Below are positions 43,298 to 53,309 of a stretch of DNA of 64,000 nucleotides, piece by piece; the stretch's first letter is position 1; the number at the start of each line of letters is the position of its first letter. The notes below the pieces were generated by a model. That model worked only from the letters and a program-made list of their open reading frames with translations. It was not told the origin of the DNA and made no database searches. Source of the stretch: Verticiella alkaliphila (GTDB lineage Bacteria; Pseudomonadota; Gammaproteobacteria; Burkholderiales; Burkholderiaceae_B); the NCBI RefSeq assembly GCF_018904615.1, contig NZ_JADCNH010000006.1:1-64000 (forward strand). Direction: 5' to 3'. Both the position numbers and the translations under genes were made by a program.

Positions 43298-44116
43298 ATG
43301 GACACAGAACTCGCCTCGATCGCGCGGGATACCGCGCCGGATGCCGAGATGGAATCTCGTCTCGTCAGCGCCTTGGCGCGCGGCGTCGCGGTGCTGCGCG
43401 CCTTCACGCCCGGCCGCCCCGAGCTCAGCTTGAAGGAGCTTGCCCTGGTCACCGGCCTGCCCAAGCCCACGCTCGTGCGGCTGGTGGACACGCTCTGTGA
43501 GCTGGGTCTGCTGCGCTATTCGGAGCGGCTGTCACGCTACGTGCCCGGGCTGGGCATGCTCACGCTGGGTGCGCCCGCGTTGGCGCGCATGACGGTGCGT
43601 CAGGTGGCACGCCCCCTGATGCAGGCATTGGCCGACCATATCCGCGGGCAGGTGGCCCTCATTGCGGGCTATCGCCACACGCTCACCTACGTCGAGATCG
43701 TGCACGGCGCGCAGAGCGTGCTCTTCCGCCCGGAAGTGGGTGGCAACATCTCGCTCTCGCGCACCGCGTCAGGCCGCGCGTACCTGCTGAGCCTGCCCGC
43801 GCAGGCCCGCGAAGCCTATCTGCTGCAGGGCCTGCGCGATTCCGACGGCAGCCGTCGGCCCTGGCTCGAGGCCCGTCTCGCCCAGGCCGAACGCGACATG
43901 GCCGAACACGGCGTGTGCCGCAGCCACGGCGATCTGCACCGCGAGATCGAGACCGTCTCCGTGCCATTTCGCGCCCCGGTGGACGGTGAGTTCTGGACGC
44001 TTGCGGCCTCCGTGGGCAAGTTCAATCTGCAGGGTGACGAACTGCTCCAGGACATCGGGCCGCGCGCCGTCACGCTGGTGCGCACCGTCGAGACGGCCAT
44101 GAACATCGCGCCCTAG
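43298..44116 (+). CDS. IclR-family transcriptional regulator
   Basis: This 272-residue protein has an N-terminal winged helix (LVSALARGVAVLRAFTPGRPELSLKELALVTGLPKPTLVRLVDTL, ~22-66). The IclR effector domain follows, with VRQVARPLMQALADHIRGQVAL, SRTASGRAYLLSLPAQARE and IETVSVPFRAPVDGEFWTLAASVG. It is divergent from the thiolase operon and 44 bases upstream of the acyl-CoA synthetase gene on the same strand, so it probably controls both arms of the acyl-CoA cluster. The effector is likely an acid or CoA ester of that pathway. Confidence 0.9.
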   Translation: MDTELASIARDTAPDAEMESRLVSALARGVAVLRAFTPGRPELSLKELALVTGLPKPTLVRLVDTLCELGLLRYSERLSRYVPGLGMLTLGAPALARMTVRQVARPLMQALADHIRGQVALIAGYRHTLTYVEIVHGAQSVLFRPEVGGNISLSRTASGRAYLLSLPAQAREAYLLQGLRDSDGSRRPWLEARLAQAERDMAEHGVCRSHGDLHREIETVSVPFRAPVDGEFWTLAASVGKFNLQGDELLQDIGPRAVTLVRTVETAMNIAP

Positions 44117-44160
44117 CGCCTCGGCGCCCCCATCGAATACCCCAGAACGAGGAGAAGACA

Positions 44161-45747
44161 TTGACCGCATTGCAGACATGGGCCCGCGAGAGGCCCGATG
44201 ACACGGCGCTCTACCTGCTGGATACCACAGGCGTCGCCCAGACCCGCACGTGGCGCGAGCTGGACGAGCGCTCCGCGCGGATCGCCCGCTGGCTGGTGGA
44301 CCAGGGGCTGCAGGCCGGAGAGAACGTGGGCATCCTGATGGAGAACAATCTCGCACTCTTCGACATCGCCTGGGCGGCGCGGCGTGCGGGCCTGTACTAC
44401 ACCCCCATCAACATCCACCTCACGGCGGCCGAGGCGGCCTACGTGCTGAGCGATTGCGGCGCGAAGCGCGTCTTCACCACGGCGGCGATGGCGCCTTTGG
44501 CGCGCGAGATCGCCGCGCTGCGCGAGGATGACGCCATCCCGACCTACAGCGTGGGCGAACCGGTGCCCGGGCTACCGGCGCTCGAAGACGCCCTGGTCGA
44601 CGTGGACGTGACGGTGCCGCTGCCCGAGCGGGCGCTGGGCCGCGACCTGCTGTATTCGTCGGGCACCACCGGTCTGCCCAAGGGCATCAAGCGGGCGCTC
44701 GTGCCGTTCGCCGATCGGCACAAGGAAGAGCCGGAAATGACGTCGTGGAAGAAGTCGTATGGCTTCTCCCGGGACACGGTATACCTGTCGCCCGCACCGT
44801 TCTATCACGCCGCGCCCTTGCGCTATCTCATGCGCACCACCGAGATCGGTGGCGTGGGCGTGGCCTTGCGCAAGTTCGATGCGCGCGTGGCGTTGAAGGC
44901 CATTCAGGACTTCCGCGTCACCCACAGCCAGTGGGTGCCGACGATGTTCGTTCGTCTGCTCGATCTGCCCGAGGACGAACGCCGCACCTACGACCTGTCG
45001 AGCCTGAGGGTCGCGATCCATGCCGCCGCGCCGTGCCCGGTGCACGTCAAGCGCGCCATCATCGATTGGTTTGGACCGGTGGTCTACGAGTACTACGGCG
45101 GCTCCGAGACGGTCGGGCTCACCGCGATCGACAGCCAGGACTGGCTGCGCCACCCGGGATCCGTGGGGCGTGCCATTCTCGGCCAGCTCCACATCGTGGA
45201 CGAAGAAGGCAACGAGCTGGGCGTGGATGAGGTCGGCACGATCTATTTCTCCGGCGGCCCGCGCTTCGAGTACCACAACGATCCCGAGAAGACGCGCAAG
45301 GCCTACAACGACAAGGGCTGGGCCACGTACGGCGACATCGGCCACGTCGACGCCAACGGCTATCTGTACATGAGCGACCGGCGCGTGGACCTCATCCTCT
45401 CGGGCGGCGTGAACATCTACCCGGCCGAGATCGAAGGTGCGCTCATGCAGCACGAGGCCGTGGACGATGCGGCCGTGATCGGCGCGCCGGACGCGGAATT
45501 CGGGGAATCCGTGCTGGCCGTGATCCAGCTGCAGCCTGGCGTCGTCGGCGACGAGGCCATGGCCGAGGCGCTGGCCGCGCATTGCCGCGAACACCTGGCC
45601 GGCATGAAGGTGCCGCGTCGCTTCGTCTTCGACCATCCGCTGCCGCGCCTCGAAAGCGGCAAGCTCCTGCGTCGCCGCCTGAAGGATCACTTCCGGACGA
45701 ACGCTCCCGGCGGCTTCGCCGTGCGCCGCAACAAGGCCGCCGCCTGA
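44161..45747 (+). CDS. Acyl-CoA synthetase (AMP-forming)
   Basis: This 528-residue adenylate-forming enzyme has the P-loop LLYSSGTTGLPKGIKRAL and the A5 motif YEYYGGSETVGLT. A7/A8 are TYGDIGHVDANGYLYMSDRRVDLILSGGVNIYPAEIE, and the A10 lysine lies in LPRLESGKLLRRRLKD. It ligates CoA to a carboxylic acid via an acyl-AMP. The substrate pocket cannot be read by eye, though context suggests a medium, branched or cyclic acid. TTG 44161 is the start, with GAGGAG eight bases upstream. It is followed after 34 bases by an acyl-CoA dehydrogenase. Confidence 0.9.
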   Translation: MTALQTWARERPDDTALYLLDTTGVAQTRTWRELDERSARIARWLVDQGLQAGENVGILMENNLALFDIAWAARRAGLYYTPINIHLTAAEAAYVLSDCGAKRVFTTAAMAPLAREIAALREDDAIPTYSVGEPVPGLPALEDALVDVDVTVPLPERALGRDLLYSSGTTGLPKGIKRALVPFADRHKEEPEMTSWKKSYGFSRDTVYLSPAPFYHAAPLRYLMRTTEIGGVGVALRKFDARVALKAIQDFRVTHSQWVPTMFVRLLDLPEDERRTYDLSSLRVAIHAAAPCPVHVKRAIIDWFGPVVYEYYGGSETVGLTAIDSQDWLRHPGSVGRAILGQLHIVDEEGNELGVDEVGTIYFSGGPRFEYHNDPEKTRKAYNDKGWATYGDIGHVDANGYLYMSDRRVDLILSGGVNIYPAEIEGALMQHEAVDDAAVIGAPDAEFGESVLAVIQLQPGVVGDEAMAEALAAHCREHLAGMKVPRRFVFDHPLPRLESGKLLRRRLKDHFRTNAPGGFAVRRNKAAA

Positions 45748-45781
45748 GCGGCGCCATTCAGAACCCTGAGGAGACAACCCC

Positions 45782-46909
45782 ATGCGTACCGTCTTTCGCG
45801 ACGATCACGAGCAACTGCGCGAATCCGCGCGCCGCTTCATGGAGCGCGAAGTCGCGCCCTTTCATGCCGACTGGGAGAAAGCGGGCATCGTCCCGAAGTC
45901 TGTCTGGCGCAAGGCCGGCGAGGAAGGCCTGCTGAACACGATGCTGCCCGAGCCCTATGGCGGGGGCGGCGATTTCGGCCACTCGGCCGTCATCTTGGAG
46001 GAGACCACGCGGGTGGGCGCGAGCGGGCTGGGCTTCTCGCTGCATTCGGACATCGTCTGCCCCTACCTGTATCGCTACGGCACCGAGGCGCAGCGGGATC
46101 GCTGGTTGCCCGCCATGGCCCGCGGCGAGCGCATCGGCGCCATCGCCATGACCGAGCCGGGTACCGGCAGCGACCTGAAGTCGGTACGTACCACCGCGCG
46201 CCTCGAGGGGGATCATTACGTCGTCAATGGCCAGAAGACCTTCATCACCAACGGGATGAATGCCGACCTCGTGATCGTGGTCGTCAAGACGGCCCCGGAA
46301 AAGGGCGGGCGAGGAATCTCGCTGCTGGTGGTGGAAGAGGGCATGGCCGGCTTCTCGCGCGGGCGCAAGCTCGAGAAGATCGGCCTGCTCGCGCAGGACA
46401 CGGCCGAGCTCTTCTTCGAGGACGTGCGCGTGCCGGTGGAGAATCTGCTGGGCGAGGAAAACGCGGGGTTCGGCTACCTGATGCACGAACTCGCGCAGGA
46501 GCGTCTCATCATCGCACTGCGGGCCGCCACCTCCATCGAGACGATGCTCGAGCGCACTCTGCAGTACACGCGCGAGCGCAAGGCCTTCGGCCAGCCCATT
46601 GCCGATTACCAGAACACCCGCTTCAAGCTGGCCGAGGCCAAGGCCGAAGCCACCATGATGCGGGTGTTCGTCGATCACTGCCTCGAGCTGCATCTGAAGC
46701 GCGAGCTCACGCCCGAGATGGCCGCCATGGCCAAGCTCACGTCCAGCGAGATGCAGGGCCGGCTCCTCGATGCCTTCCTGCAGATGCACGGCGGCTACGG
46801 CTACATGAGCGAGTACGGCATCGGCCGCGCGTGGATCGATGCGCGCGTCATGCGCATCTATGGCGGCACGAGCGAGATCATGAAGGAGATCATCGCCCGC
46901 ACGATGTGA
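45782..46909 (+). CDS. Acyl-CoA dehydrogenase (long-chain/isovaleryl type)
   Basis: This 375-residue flavoenzyme has N-terminal FRDDHEQLRESARRFMEREVAPFHADWEKAGIVP. FAD-binding blocks are IGAIAMTEPGTGSDLKSVRTTA and NGQKTFITNGMNADLVIVV, and the C-terminal part is YTRERKAFGQPIADYQNTRFKLAE and MRIYGGTSEIMKEIIARTM. Gly stands where medium-chain enzymes have the catalytic Glu (IYEGT). This is usual in long-chain and isovaleryl-type enzymes, which carry the base on another helix (here likely in HELAQERLIIALRA). It probably acts on the CoA ester made by the adjacent synthetase. Confidence 0.92.
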   Translation: MRTVFRDDHEQLRESARRFMEREVAPFHADWEKAGIVPKSVWRKAGEEGLLNTMLPEPYGGGGDFGHSAVILEETTRVGASGLGFSLHSDIVCPYLYRYGTEAQRDRWLPAMARGERIGAIAMTEPGTGSDLKSVRTTARLEGDHYVVNGQKTFITNGMNADLVIVVVKTAPEKGGRGISLLVVEEGMAGFSRGRKLEKIGLLAQDTAELFFEDVRVPVENLLGEENAGFGYLMHELAQERLIIALRAATSIETMLERTLQYTRERKAFGQPIADYQNTRFKLAEAKAEATMMRVFVDHCLELHLKRELTPEMAAMAKLTSSEMQGRLLDAFLQMHGGYGYMSEYGIGRAWIDARVMRIYGGTSEIMKEIIARTM

Positions 46910-46989
46910 TCTGGCATGGACGAGGGCGGCGCGGGATCTGCGCTGGTCAGGTAAACTAGCCGGTTTTGCCCGCTCGCCCCGGACCGCCC

Positions 46990-48258
46990 ATGATTACGTC
47001 TGCCTGCGGTGTCGACTTCGGCACCTCCAACTCGACCGTCGGCTGGTGCCGCACCCAGTGCCACCCCCAGGCAAGCCCGCTTCTTGCCCTCGAAGAGGGC
47101 AAGCCCACGCTGCCTTCGGCGATCTTCTTTCATGACGACGACGAGGACGTGAGCCACGGCCGCGCGGCGTTGGCCGATTACCTGGCCGGCTACGACGGGC
47201 GGCTCATGCGCTCCATGAAGAGTCTGCTTGGCAGCTCCCTCATGGATGGCACCACCGAAGTGCGCGGACGGCCCATGCCGTTTCGCGCGTTGCTGACGGC
47301 CTACATCCGTGAGCTGCGCGATCGCGCTCAGGGCGATGCCAAGCGCGTCTTCACCCAGGCCGTGTTCGGCAGGCCGGTGTTCTTCGTGGACGACGATGCC
47401 GCGGCCGACAAGCTCGCCGAGGATACGCTGGGCGAGATCGCGCGCGACGTGGGCTTTGCCGACGTCGCCTTCCAGTTCGAGCCGCTTGCGGCCGCCTTCG
47501 ACTACGAATCCCGCATCCAGAGCGAAGAGCTCGTGCTCGTCGTCGACATCGGCGGCGGGACTTCGGACTTCTCCCTCGTTCGCCTGTCTCCGGCGCGCGC
47601 CCACCTGACCGAGCGGCGCGACGACATCCTCGCCAATGGCGGTGTGCACATCGGTGGCACGGATTTCGACAAGCAGTTCAGCCTGACGGCCGTCATGCCG
47701 ATGCTGGGTCTGGGCGGCGAACTCGTGAGCGGCAAGCAGGTACCGGCCATGCCGTACATTCACCTCGCGTCCTGGCACACCATCAACAACGTCTATACGC
47801 GCAAGATGCAGGACATGCTGCGTCAGGTGCGTGCGGAAGCCGTGGACAAGGATCGCCTGGATCTGCTGCTGCGCCTGGTGCAGGAGCGTGCGGGGCATTG
47901 GCTGGCGCACCAGATGGAGCAGGCGAAGATCGGCGTGTCGGACAACGGTACGGCGGATGTGTCACTCGATCGGCTGGCGCAAGGACTGTCGGTGTCGCTC
48001 ACCCGCGCCGACCTGGACCGCGCCATCGATCAACTCGTCACCAAGGTGGACGATACCGTCGGGACGCTGCTGACGGATGCGGGCATTCGCGCCGATCAGG
48101 TCGACACGGTGTTCTTCACAGGCGGCTCGAGCCGGGTGCCCCTGCTGCGCGAACGCATCGGGGCGCGTCTTGCCCAGGCACGGCACGTTGAGGGCGACGT
48201 CTTCGGCAGCATCGGCTCTGGGCTGGCGCTGGACGCGGCTCGCCGATTCCCGGCCTGA
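46990..48258 (+). CDS. Hsp70-family protein, YegD-like
   Basis: This 422-residue protein has only the Hsp70 nucleotide-binding domain. It shows CGVDFGTSNSTVGW (phosphate 1), QFEPLAAAFDYE, VVDIGGGTSDFSLVRL (phosphate 2), NGGVHIGGTDFDKQFSL and VFFTGGSSRVPLLRERIG (adenosine site). It lacks the substrate-binding domain and lid, as in E. coli YegD. Its role is unknown; a stand-alone ATPase chaperone is the usual description. It has its own upstream gap of 80 bases and is convergent with xthA, four bases away. Confidence 0.9.
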   Translation: MITSACGVDFGTSNSTVGWCRTQCHPQASPLLALEEGKPTLPSAIFFHDDDEDVSHGRAALADYLAGYDGRLMRSMKSLLGSSLMDGTTEVRGRPMPFRALLTAYIRELRDRAQGDAKRVFTQAVFGRPVFFVDDDAAADKLAEDTLGEIARDVGFADVAFQFEPLAAAFDYESRIQSEELVLVVDIGGGTSDFSLVRLSPARAHLTERRDDILANGGVHIGGTDFDKQFSLTAVMPMLGLGGELVSGKQVPAMPYIHLASWHTINNVYTRKMQDMLRQVRAEAVDKDRLDLLLRLVQERAGHWLAHQMEQAKIGVSDNGTADVSLDRLAQGLSVSLTRADLDRAIDQLVTKVDDTVGTLLTDAGIRADQVDTVFFTGGSSRVPLLRERIGARLAQARHVEGDVFGSIGSGLALDAARRFPA

Positions 48259-48262
48259 TGCT

Positions 48263-49042
48263 TCAGAGTGCCAGCGTGGCGACCACCGGCGTGTGATCCG
48301 AGGGCTGTTCGTTGCGACGCGGCTCCTTGTCGATGATGCAGGCCTCGCACACCTCGCGCAGCGCTGGTGAGAGCAGGATGTGGTCGATGCGCAGGCCGGC
48401 ATTGCGGCGAAAACCGAGCTGGCGGTAATCCCACCAGCTGAAGGATTTCTCCGGCTGCTCGAAGAGCCGGAAGGCGTCGCTCAGATCCAGGTCGATCAAG
48501 GCCTGCAGCGCTGCCCGCTCGGGCGGCGAGACCAGTACCTGACCCTCCCACTTGGCAGGATCGTGCACGTCACGGTCTTCGGGCGCCACATTGAAGTCGC
48601 CCAGCAACGCGAGCCGCGGATGCTGCGCGAGTTCGGTCACCATGTACTCGCGCAAGGCAGCATACCAGCCGAGTTTGTAGGGGTATTTCTCGCTGTCGAG
48701 CGACTGGCCGTTGGGGCAGTAGGCGCTCAGGACGCGCACGTCGCCCGCCGGCGAATCCAACGTGACGGCGATCAGCCGCTGGTGCGTGTCCTCGAAGCCC
48801 GGCATGCCGCGCACCACGTCGCGCGGTGCCGTGCGCGAAAGCACGGCCACGCCGTTGTAGGTCTTCTGGCCGGCAAACGCCGCGTGATAGCCCGCGGCCT
48901 GGATCTCGGCCACCGGAAACTTGTCATCCGTGAGTTTCAGTTCCTGCAGGCACAGCGCATCCACGGGATTGGCGGCAAGCCAATCCAGGACCTGGCCCAG
49001 GCGGATTTTGAGCGAGTTGACGTTCCACGTCGCGATTTTCAT
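48263..49042 (-). CDS. xthA: Exodeoxyribonuclease III
   Basis: This 259-residue protein begins MKIATWNVNSLKIRLGQVLDWL. The exonuclease-endonuclease-phosphatase active site is seen in LCLQELKLTDDKFP (Glu), YNGVAVLSR, LLGDFNVAPEDRDVHDP (Asp/Asn) and the terminal LRIDHILLSPAL and PSDHTPVVA (Asp-His). It cleaves abasic sites and removes 3' blocks in base-excision repair. The length and motif order match ExoIII. ATG 49042 is the conserved start; longer in-frame readings upstream are not homologous. Confidence 0.95.
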   Translation of the reverse strand: MKIATWNVNSLKIRLGQVLDWLAANPVDALCLQELKLTDDKFPVAEIQAAGYHAAFAGQKTYNGVAVLSRTAPRDVVRGMPGFEDTHQRLIAVTLDSPAGDVRVLSAYCPNGQSLDSEKYPYKLGWYAALREYMVTELAQHPRLALLGDFNVAPEDRDVHDPAKWEGQVLVSPPERAALQALIDLDLSDAFRLFEQPEKSFSWWDYRQLGFRRNAGLRIDHILLSPALREVCEACIIDKEPRRNEQPSDHTPVVATLAL

Positions 49043-49283
49043 GGGGAACTGCATCCTTGATGAGAGCGGGGGATGGCAGGAGGGGCACCGGCTGACGATG
49101 GCCAGCGTGCGGACCACACTAACTGCAGGCAAGGAGGGCATGTTAACCGCCCAACGCACCGCCACCGGCGGTGCGTCGCCAGGCCGACTGGTATCGGCAC
49201 GGCGCGCTCTACGTCTCGGGCGTGGGCGGGATGGGGACGTGCGCCGACTGGGTCGTGGCGCGCTGACGCAAGATGCCGCCCGG
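49043..49283. other. Gap between xthA and the chemotaxis receptor
   Basis: It contains a 9-bp perfect hairpin, CGCACCGCC (49155-49163) and GGCGGTGCG (49167-49175), with no U-tract. A short plus-strand frame from GTG 49171 to the stop at 49266 (31 codons) has strongly G/C-ending codons. It is too short to call a gene and may be a remnant. Confidence 0.45.
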
Positions 49284-50930
49284 TCAGGCCGGCAATAGGC
49301 GCTGACCCGGGCCGCTCAGGGCCTTGGCGGCTGCCTCGACCACCATGCCCTGCATGTCCACGCGGAACGTGGCCACGCTCTGACGCAGGTGACGCGCCTG
49401 TTCTGCGACCGCCTCGGCCGCGGCGGCGGCTTCTTCCACGAGGGCAGCGTTCTGTTGCGTGACGGCGTCCATTTGTGTGACCGCGGTGTTCACCTGGCCA
49501 ATGCCCTCGCTTTGCTCGTCGGAGGCCGACGCGATCTCGCCCATGATGTCGGTCACGCGCGCCACGGCGCGCACGATGTCGTCCATGGTGCTGCCGGCCG
49601 AGGCCACGAGCTCAGAGCCTGCGGCCACGTGCTGCACGGACGTCTGGATCAGCTCCTTGATTTCCCTGGCGGCCGTGGCGCTGCGCTGGGCAAGCGTGCG
49701 CACCTCACCGGCCACGACCGCAAAGCCACGACCTTGCTCACCGGCGCGGGCGGCTTCGACAGCAGCGTTCAGGGCCAGGATGTTGGTCTGGAACGTGATG
49801 CCCTCGATCACCGACAGAATCTCCGCGACCTTCGCGGAACTGGCGGAAATGTCCTGCATGGTGGTCACGACGCGACCGACCACATCGCCGCCCGCTGAGG
49901 CGATGTCCGAGGCGCGGGTGGCGAGCACACTGCCTTGCTTGGCGTTGTCGGCATTCTGCTTGACGGTGGCGGTTAGCTGCTCGATGCTCGCGGCCGATTC
50001 TTCGAGCGAGGCGGCTTGCTCTTCCGTGCGCTGGGATAGGTCGGCGTTGCCCTGGGCGATCTGTGCCGAAGCACTGGAGATCGATTCGGTGGAGCCCTGG
50101 ATATCGGAGACGATGGCGTTCAGTTGCCGGCGCATGGCCTCCAGCGCGGCGATGAGGCTGTTGCGATCGCCCTGGGAAACGGGCACCTGCACGGCTAGGT
50201 TGCCGTTGGCGATCTCTTGTGCGACGTGCTGGGCGAGTCGCGGCTCGCCACCCAGTTGACGCAGGATGCTGCGTGCGATCAGATAAGCCATCACCAGCCC
50301 GAGGAGGGCGCTCAGACCTCCCGTGAAGACGAGCGCGTTGCGCAGGTGAACGTAATGAACAGCAGCGCCATCCGAGGCGGCCTTGCTGATGGTCTCCTCT
50401 TCGGTGCTCAACGCAGCGAGCGCATTGAGCCAGTCGCGCTGGGCCGGACGAACCGTGGTCATGAGCGTCCGGATCACGGCATCGGCATCGCCTGCGCGGG
50501 CCTGTTGCACTGCCCGGGTGAGTCCAGGAAGCGTCGCAGCCTCGGCGCGCTGGATCTCGCTCATCAATCGGCGCTCGGTGTCAGTCGAGTGCACGTTGTC
50601 GTCGTCACCCGTGTCGGCGATCATGAGGCCCAGGCGCCGCGCGGCCTCGGTGTACACCTGATGCTGGCGCTCCATGCGTTGCAGCTCTTCCTCGCGCAAC
50701 GCGCTGTCGTCGACCAGCGCGGCGTTGCGAATGGCGATGCCGCGGTCCAGCACGGAAGTGCGCATGATGCCTACGAGGCGGGTCTGTTCGCCGTGCACAT
50801 CGACGACGCGGGAGAGATCATCTCGCATGTCCGCCATGCCCCACAGCCCCAGGCTAGAGACAACCAGCAGACCGAGCAGGAGGAGGCCGAAGCCTGTAGC
50901 CAGACGGGTGGATACCTTCATTGGATTCAC
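49284..50930 (-). CDS. Methyl-accepting chemotaxis protein
   Basis: This 548-residue receptor has an N-terminal membrane helix ([22 protein letters not shown]), a periplasmic four-helix (TarH-like) ligand domain to about residue 205 and a second membrane helix ([18 protein letters not shown]). A HAMP region with [21 protein letters not shown] comes next. The signalling domain has the hairpin tip [43 protein letters not shown]. Glu/Gln pairs in methylation helices are visible. No C-terminal NWETF-like CheR tether is present. GTG 50930 is preferred because GAGG lies just upstream; ATG 50921 is an alternative. A sigma28-like promoter lies 65 bases upstream. Confidence 0.94.
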   Translation of the reverse strand: MNPMKVSTRLATGFGLLLLGLLVVSSLGLWGMADMRDDLSRVVDVHGEQTRLVGIMRTSVLDRGIAIRNAALVDDSALREEELQRMERQHQVYTEAARRLGLMIADTGDDDNVHSTDTERRLMSEIQRAEAATLPGLTRAVQQARAGDADAVIRTLMTTVRPAQRDWLNALAALSTEEETISKAASDGAAVHYVHLRNALVFTGGLSALLGLVMAYLIARSILRQLGGEPRLAQHVAQEIANGNLAVQVPVSQGDRNSLIAALEAMRRQLNAIVSDIQGSTESISSASAQIAQGNADLSQRTEEQAASLEESAASIEQLTATVKQNADNAKQGSVLATRASDIASAGGDVVGRVVTTMQDISASSAKVAEILSVIEGITFQTNILALNAAVEAARAGEQGRGFAVVAGEVRTLAQRSATAAREIKELIQTSVQHVAAGSELVASAGSTMDDIVRAVARVTDIMGEIASASDEQSEGIGQVNTAVTQMDAVTQQNAALVEEAAAAAEAVAEQARHLRQSVATFRVDMQGMVVEAAAKALSGPGQRLLPA

Positions 50931-50994
50931 GATGACCTCGAGGAAGTGACGAACGTTGTCGGGTTGTATGATGAATAGGACCGCCCAGTTCGTA

Positions 50995-51021
50995 TTAACG
51001 TCGAATTAGCCCGCGACTTTA
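50995..51021 (-). promoter_or_regulatory. Sigma28 (FliA)-like promoter of the chemotaxis receptor
   Basis: On the minus strand, TAAAGTCG (51021-51014) and GACGTTAA (51002-50995) are 11 bases apart. Each matches the FliA consensus TAAAGTTT-N11-GCCGATAA at 6 of 8 positions with exact spacing. This would place the receptor in the flagellar regulon. Confidence 0.65.
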
Positions 51022-51127
51022 TGTCGGTATCAATTGGGAACGCCTGTGGAGTGGGTGTCTCGATCGTGATGCGTCGTGATGTCGGTTAATCTGCGACAGG
51101 GACGTGCCTTGTTGGCACAAACGGGAT

Positions 51128-51157
51128 AAAAAAAGGCCGGCGATGGCCGGCCTTTTT
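51128..51157 (-). terminator. Intrinsic terminator of kynA (bidirectional shape)
   Basis: GGCCGGC (51135-51141) and GCCGGCC (51146-51152) form a 7-bp stem with a GATG loop, flanked by A7 (51128-51134) and T5 (51153-51157). It lies 17 bases after the kynA stop. The tract on both sides would allow termination in either direction. Confidence 0.85.
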
Positions 51158-51173
51158 GGCGTGCTTGGCTCGA

Positions 51174-52010
51174 TCAGAGCTCAGTGCGCAAGCGCCAGAT
51201 CTCGGGGAACAGCACGACGTCGAGCATCTTGCGCAGGTAGCTCACGCCTCCCGTGCCGCCGGTGCCCCGCTTGAAGCCGATCACGCGCTCCACGGTGGTG
51301 ACGTGCCGGAATCGCCACAGACGGAAGGCATCCTCGATATCGGTGAGCTTCTCGCCCAACTGGTAGAGATCCCAGTACTGCTGCGGGTGGCGATAGACGG
51401 TGAGCCAGGCATCCTGCACGGCCTCACTGAATTCGTAGGGTTGGGTCCAGTCGCGCTCGAGTCGGTCCTGCGGGACGGGCAGGCCATGTCGCGCCATGAG
51501 GCGCAGCGCCTCGTCGTACAGCGACGGCGTGCGCCACGCGGCCTCGACCCGGGCGTGCAGCTCGGGCCGGTGCGCGTGGGGCTTCAACATGGCCGCGTTC
51601 TTGTTGCCCAGGGCGAATTCGATGCAGCGATACTGCGCACTTTGAAAGCCGCTGGAATTTGCGAGATAGGGCCGCATCGCGGTGTACTCGGGCGGCGTCA
51701 TGGTGGCGAGCACCGTCCAGGCGCCCACGAGCTGCTCCATGATGCGCGTGACGCGCGCCAGCATCTTGAAGGCGTTCGGCATCTCGTCGCGCGTGACGCA
51801 GGCCGTGGCCGCCGTGAGCTCGTGGAGCATGAGCTTCATCCAGAGCTCGCTCGTCTGGTGCTGCACGATGAAGAGCATCTCGTCGTGCGCAGGCGACAGC
51901 GGGTGCTGCGCGCTCAGGATCTCATCGAGGTGCAGGTAATCGCCATAGCTCATGTCCCGGCTGAAGTCGAGCTTGGCCTTCTCTTCTTGGACAATGCGTT
52001 CGTTGCTCAT
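51174..52010 (-). CDS. kynA: Tryptophan 2,3-dioxygenase
   Basis: This 278-residue heme enzyme has the family blocks [65 protein letters not shown], and [29 protein letters not shown]. The latter holds the heme-proximal His. It opens the indole ring of L-tryptophan to N-formylkynurenine. The gene follows kynU by four bases in the same operon and is the last member before the terminator. Length fits the bacterial enzymes. Confidence 0.96.
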   Translation of the reverse strand: MSNERIVQEEKAKLDFSRDMSYGDYLHLDEILSAQHPLSPAHDEMLFIVQHQTSELWMKLMLHELTAATACVTRDEMPNAFKMLARVTRIMEQLVGAWTVLATMTPPEYTAMRPYLANSSGFQSAQYRCIEFALGNKNAAMLKPHAHRPELHARVEAAWRTPSLYDEALRLMARHGLPVPQDRLERDWTQPYEFSEAVQDAWLTVYRHPQQYWDLYQLGEKLTDIEDAFRLWRFRHVTTVERVIGFKRGTGGTGGVSYLRKMLDVVLFPEIWRLRTEL

Positions 52011-52014
52011 GATG

Positions 52015-53292
52015 TCAGGTCACCGCGGCCTTCTGGTGGAAGCGCTCGTCACGCCACTCCTGGCGTTCGAGGACTTGGACGAGGTGCTCGACGGCATCCC
52101 AGACGTCGACGAAGCGTACGTACAGCGGGGTGAAGCCAAAGCGCAGGATGCCGGGATCGCGAAAATCGCCCACGACGCCGCGGGCAATGAGCGCTTGAAC
52201 GATGGCATAGGCGCCTTCGTCGCGCAAGAGGCTCACTTGGCTGCCGCGCTCGGCATGCGCGAGCGGGGTCTGCACGGTGAGGCCGTGACCCGCGCAGCGG
52301 GACTGGACGAGATCCAAGAAGACATCCGTGAGCGCGAGCGACTTCTCGCGCAGGGCCGCCATGCCGCCGTGCGGTTCGGCGGCGAGCACGGTGTCCACGC
52401 CGCATTCCAGGGCCGACAGTGCGATGGCCGAGGGCGTGCCGCTCAGGAATCGGGTAATGCCGCCGGCGGGCCGGTAATCCGTGGTGAAGGCGAAAGGCGC
52501 CGCGTGACCCATCCAGCCGGCAAGCGGCTGCCAGGCGGCGTCGGCATCGAGCTGGGCCGCCACGCGCGGATGCACCCAGGCGAAGGCCGGTGCACCGGGC
52601 CCGCCGTTCAGGTACTTGTACCCGCAGCCCACGGCGAAATCGGCATCGTCGGCTTCCAGCGCGAGCGGCACGGCGCCGGCCGAATGCGCCAGATCCCAGA
52701 CCGTGAGCGCGCCGGCTGCGTGCGCGGCCGCGGTGATGCGCCGCAAGTCGTGCTGACGGCCGGTGCGGTAATTCACCTGCGTGAGCATCAAGACGGCCAG
52801 CGTGTCGTCCAGCGAGGCATCGATGCCATCGTGCTCGACCAGGCGCAGCGTGAAGCCGTGCTGGCGCGCGAGGCTCTCGGCAATGTAGAGGTCCGTCGGG
52901 AAGTTCTCGCGTTCGGACACGATCACCGTGCGCTTGGGATCGCGGGCCCGCACCAGGGCGAGGGCGACCGACAGCACCTTGTAGAGGTTGAGCGAGGTGG
53001 AATCCGTCGCCACGACCTGGCCGGGGCCGGCGCCGATCAGCCGTCCAATCTTGTCGCCCACGCGCTGCGGTTGCGTGATCCAGCCCGCCTTGTTCCAGCT
53101 CTGGATGAGATCCTGGCCCCATTCCTGGCGGATCACGGCCTGGACGCGGTCCGGCGTGGCGCGGGGCAGCACGCCCAGCGAATTGCCGTCGAGGTAGATG
53201 GTGCCGTCCGGCAGCTCGAACTGCGAGCGAAGTCCTGCCAGGCGATCCGCGGTGTCCCGCTGGATGCAGTCCTCGCGCGTGAGCGTGTGCAT
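52015..53292 (-). CDS. kynU: Kynureninase
   Basis: This 425-residue fold-type I PLP enzyme has [19 protein letters not shown] at the start. [28 protein letters not shown] (Asp contacting PLP) and the Schiff-base Lys226 in [17 protein letters not shown] follow. [19 protein letters not shown] is the typical C-terminal block. It cleaves kynurenine to anthranilate and alanine. With kynA it forms most of the tryptophan-to-anthranilate route; the formamidase kynB, commonly in the same operon, is absent here. It is 17 bases downstream of the Bug gene. Confidence 0.95.
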   Translation of the reverse strand: MHTLTREDCIQRDTADRLAGLRSQFELPDGTIYLDGNSLGVLPRATPDRVQAVIRQEWGQDLIQSWNKAGWITQPQRVGDKIGRLIGAGPGQVVATDSTSLNLYKVLSVALALVRARDPKRTVIVSERENFPTDLYIAESLARQHGFTLRLVEHDGIDASLDDTLAVLMLTQVNYRTGRQHDLRRITAAAHAAGALTVWDLAHSAGAVPLALEADDADFAVGCGYKYLNGGPGAPAFAWVHPRVAAQLDADAAWQPLAGWMGHAAPFAFTTDYRPAGGITRFLSGTPSAIALSALECGVDTVLAAEPHGGMAALREKSLALTDVFLDLVQSRCAGHGLTVQTPLAHAERGSQVSLLRDEGAYAIVQALIARGVVGDFRDPGILRFGFTPLYVRFVDVWDAVEHLVQVLERQEWRDERFHQKAAVT

Positions 53293-53309
53293 TGCTTTAG
53301 TCCTGAAGT

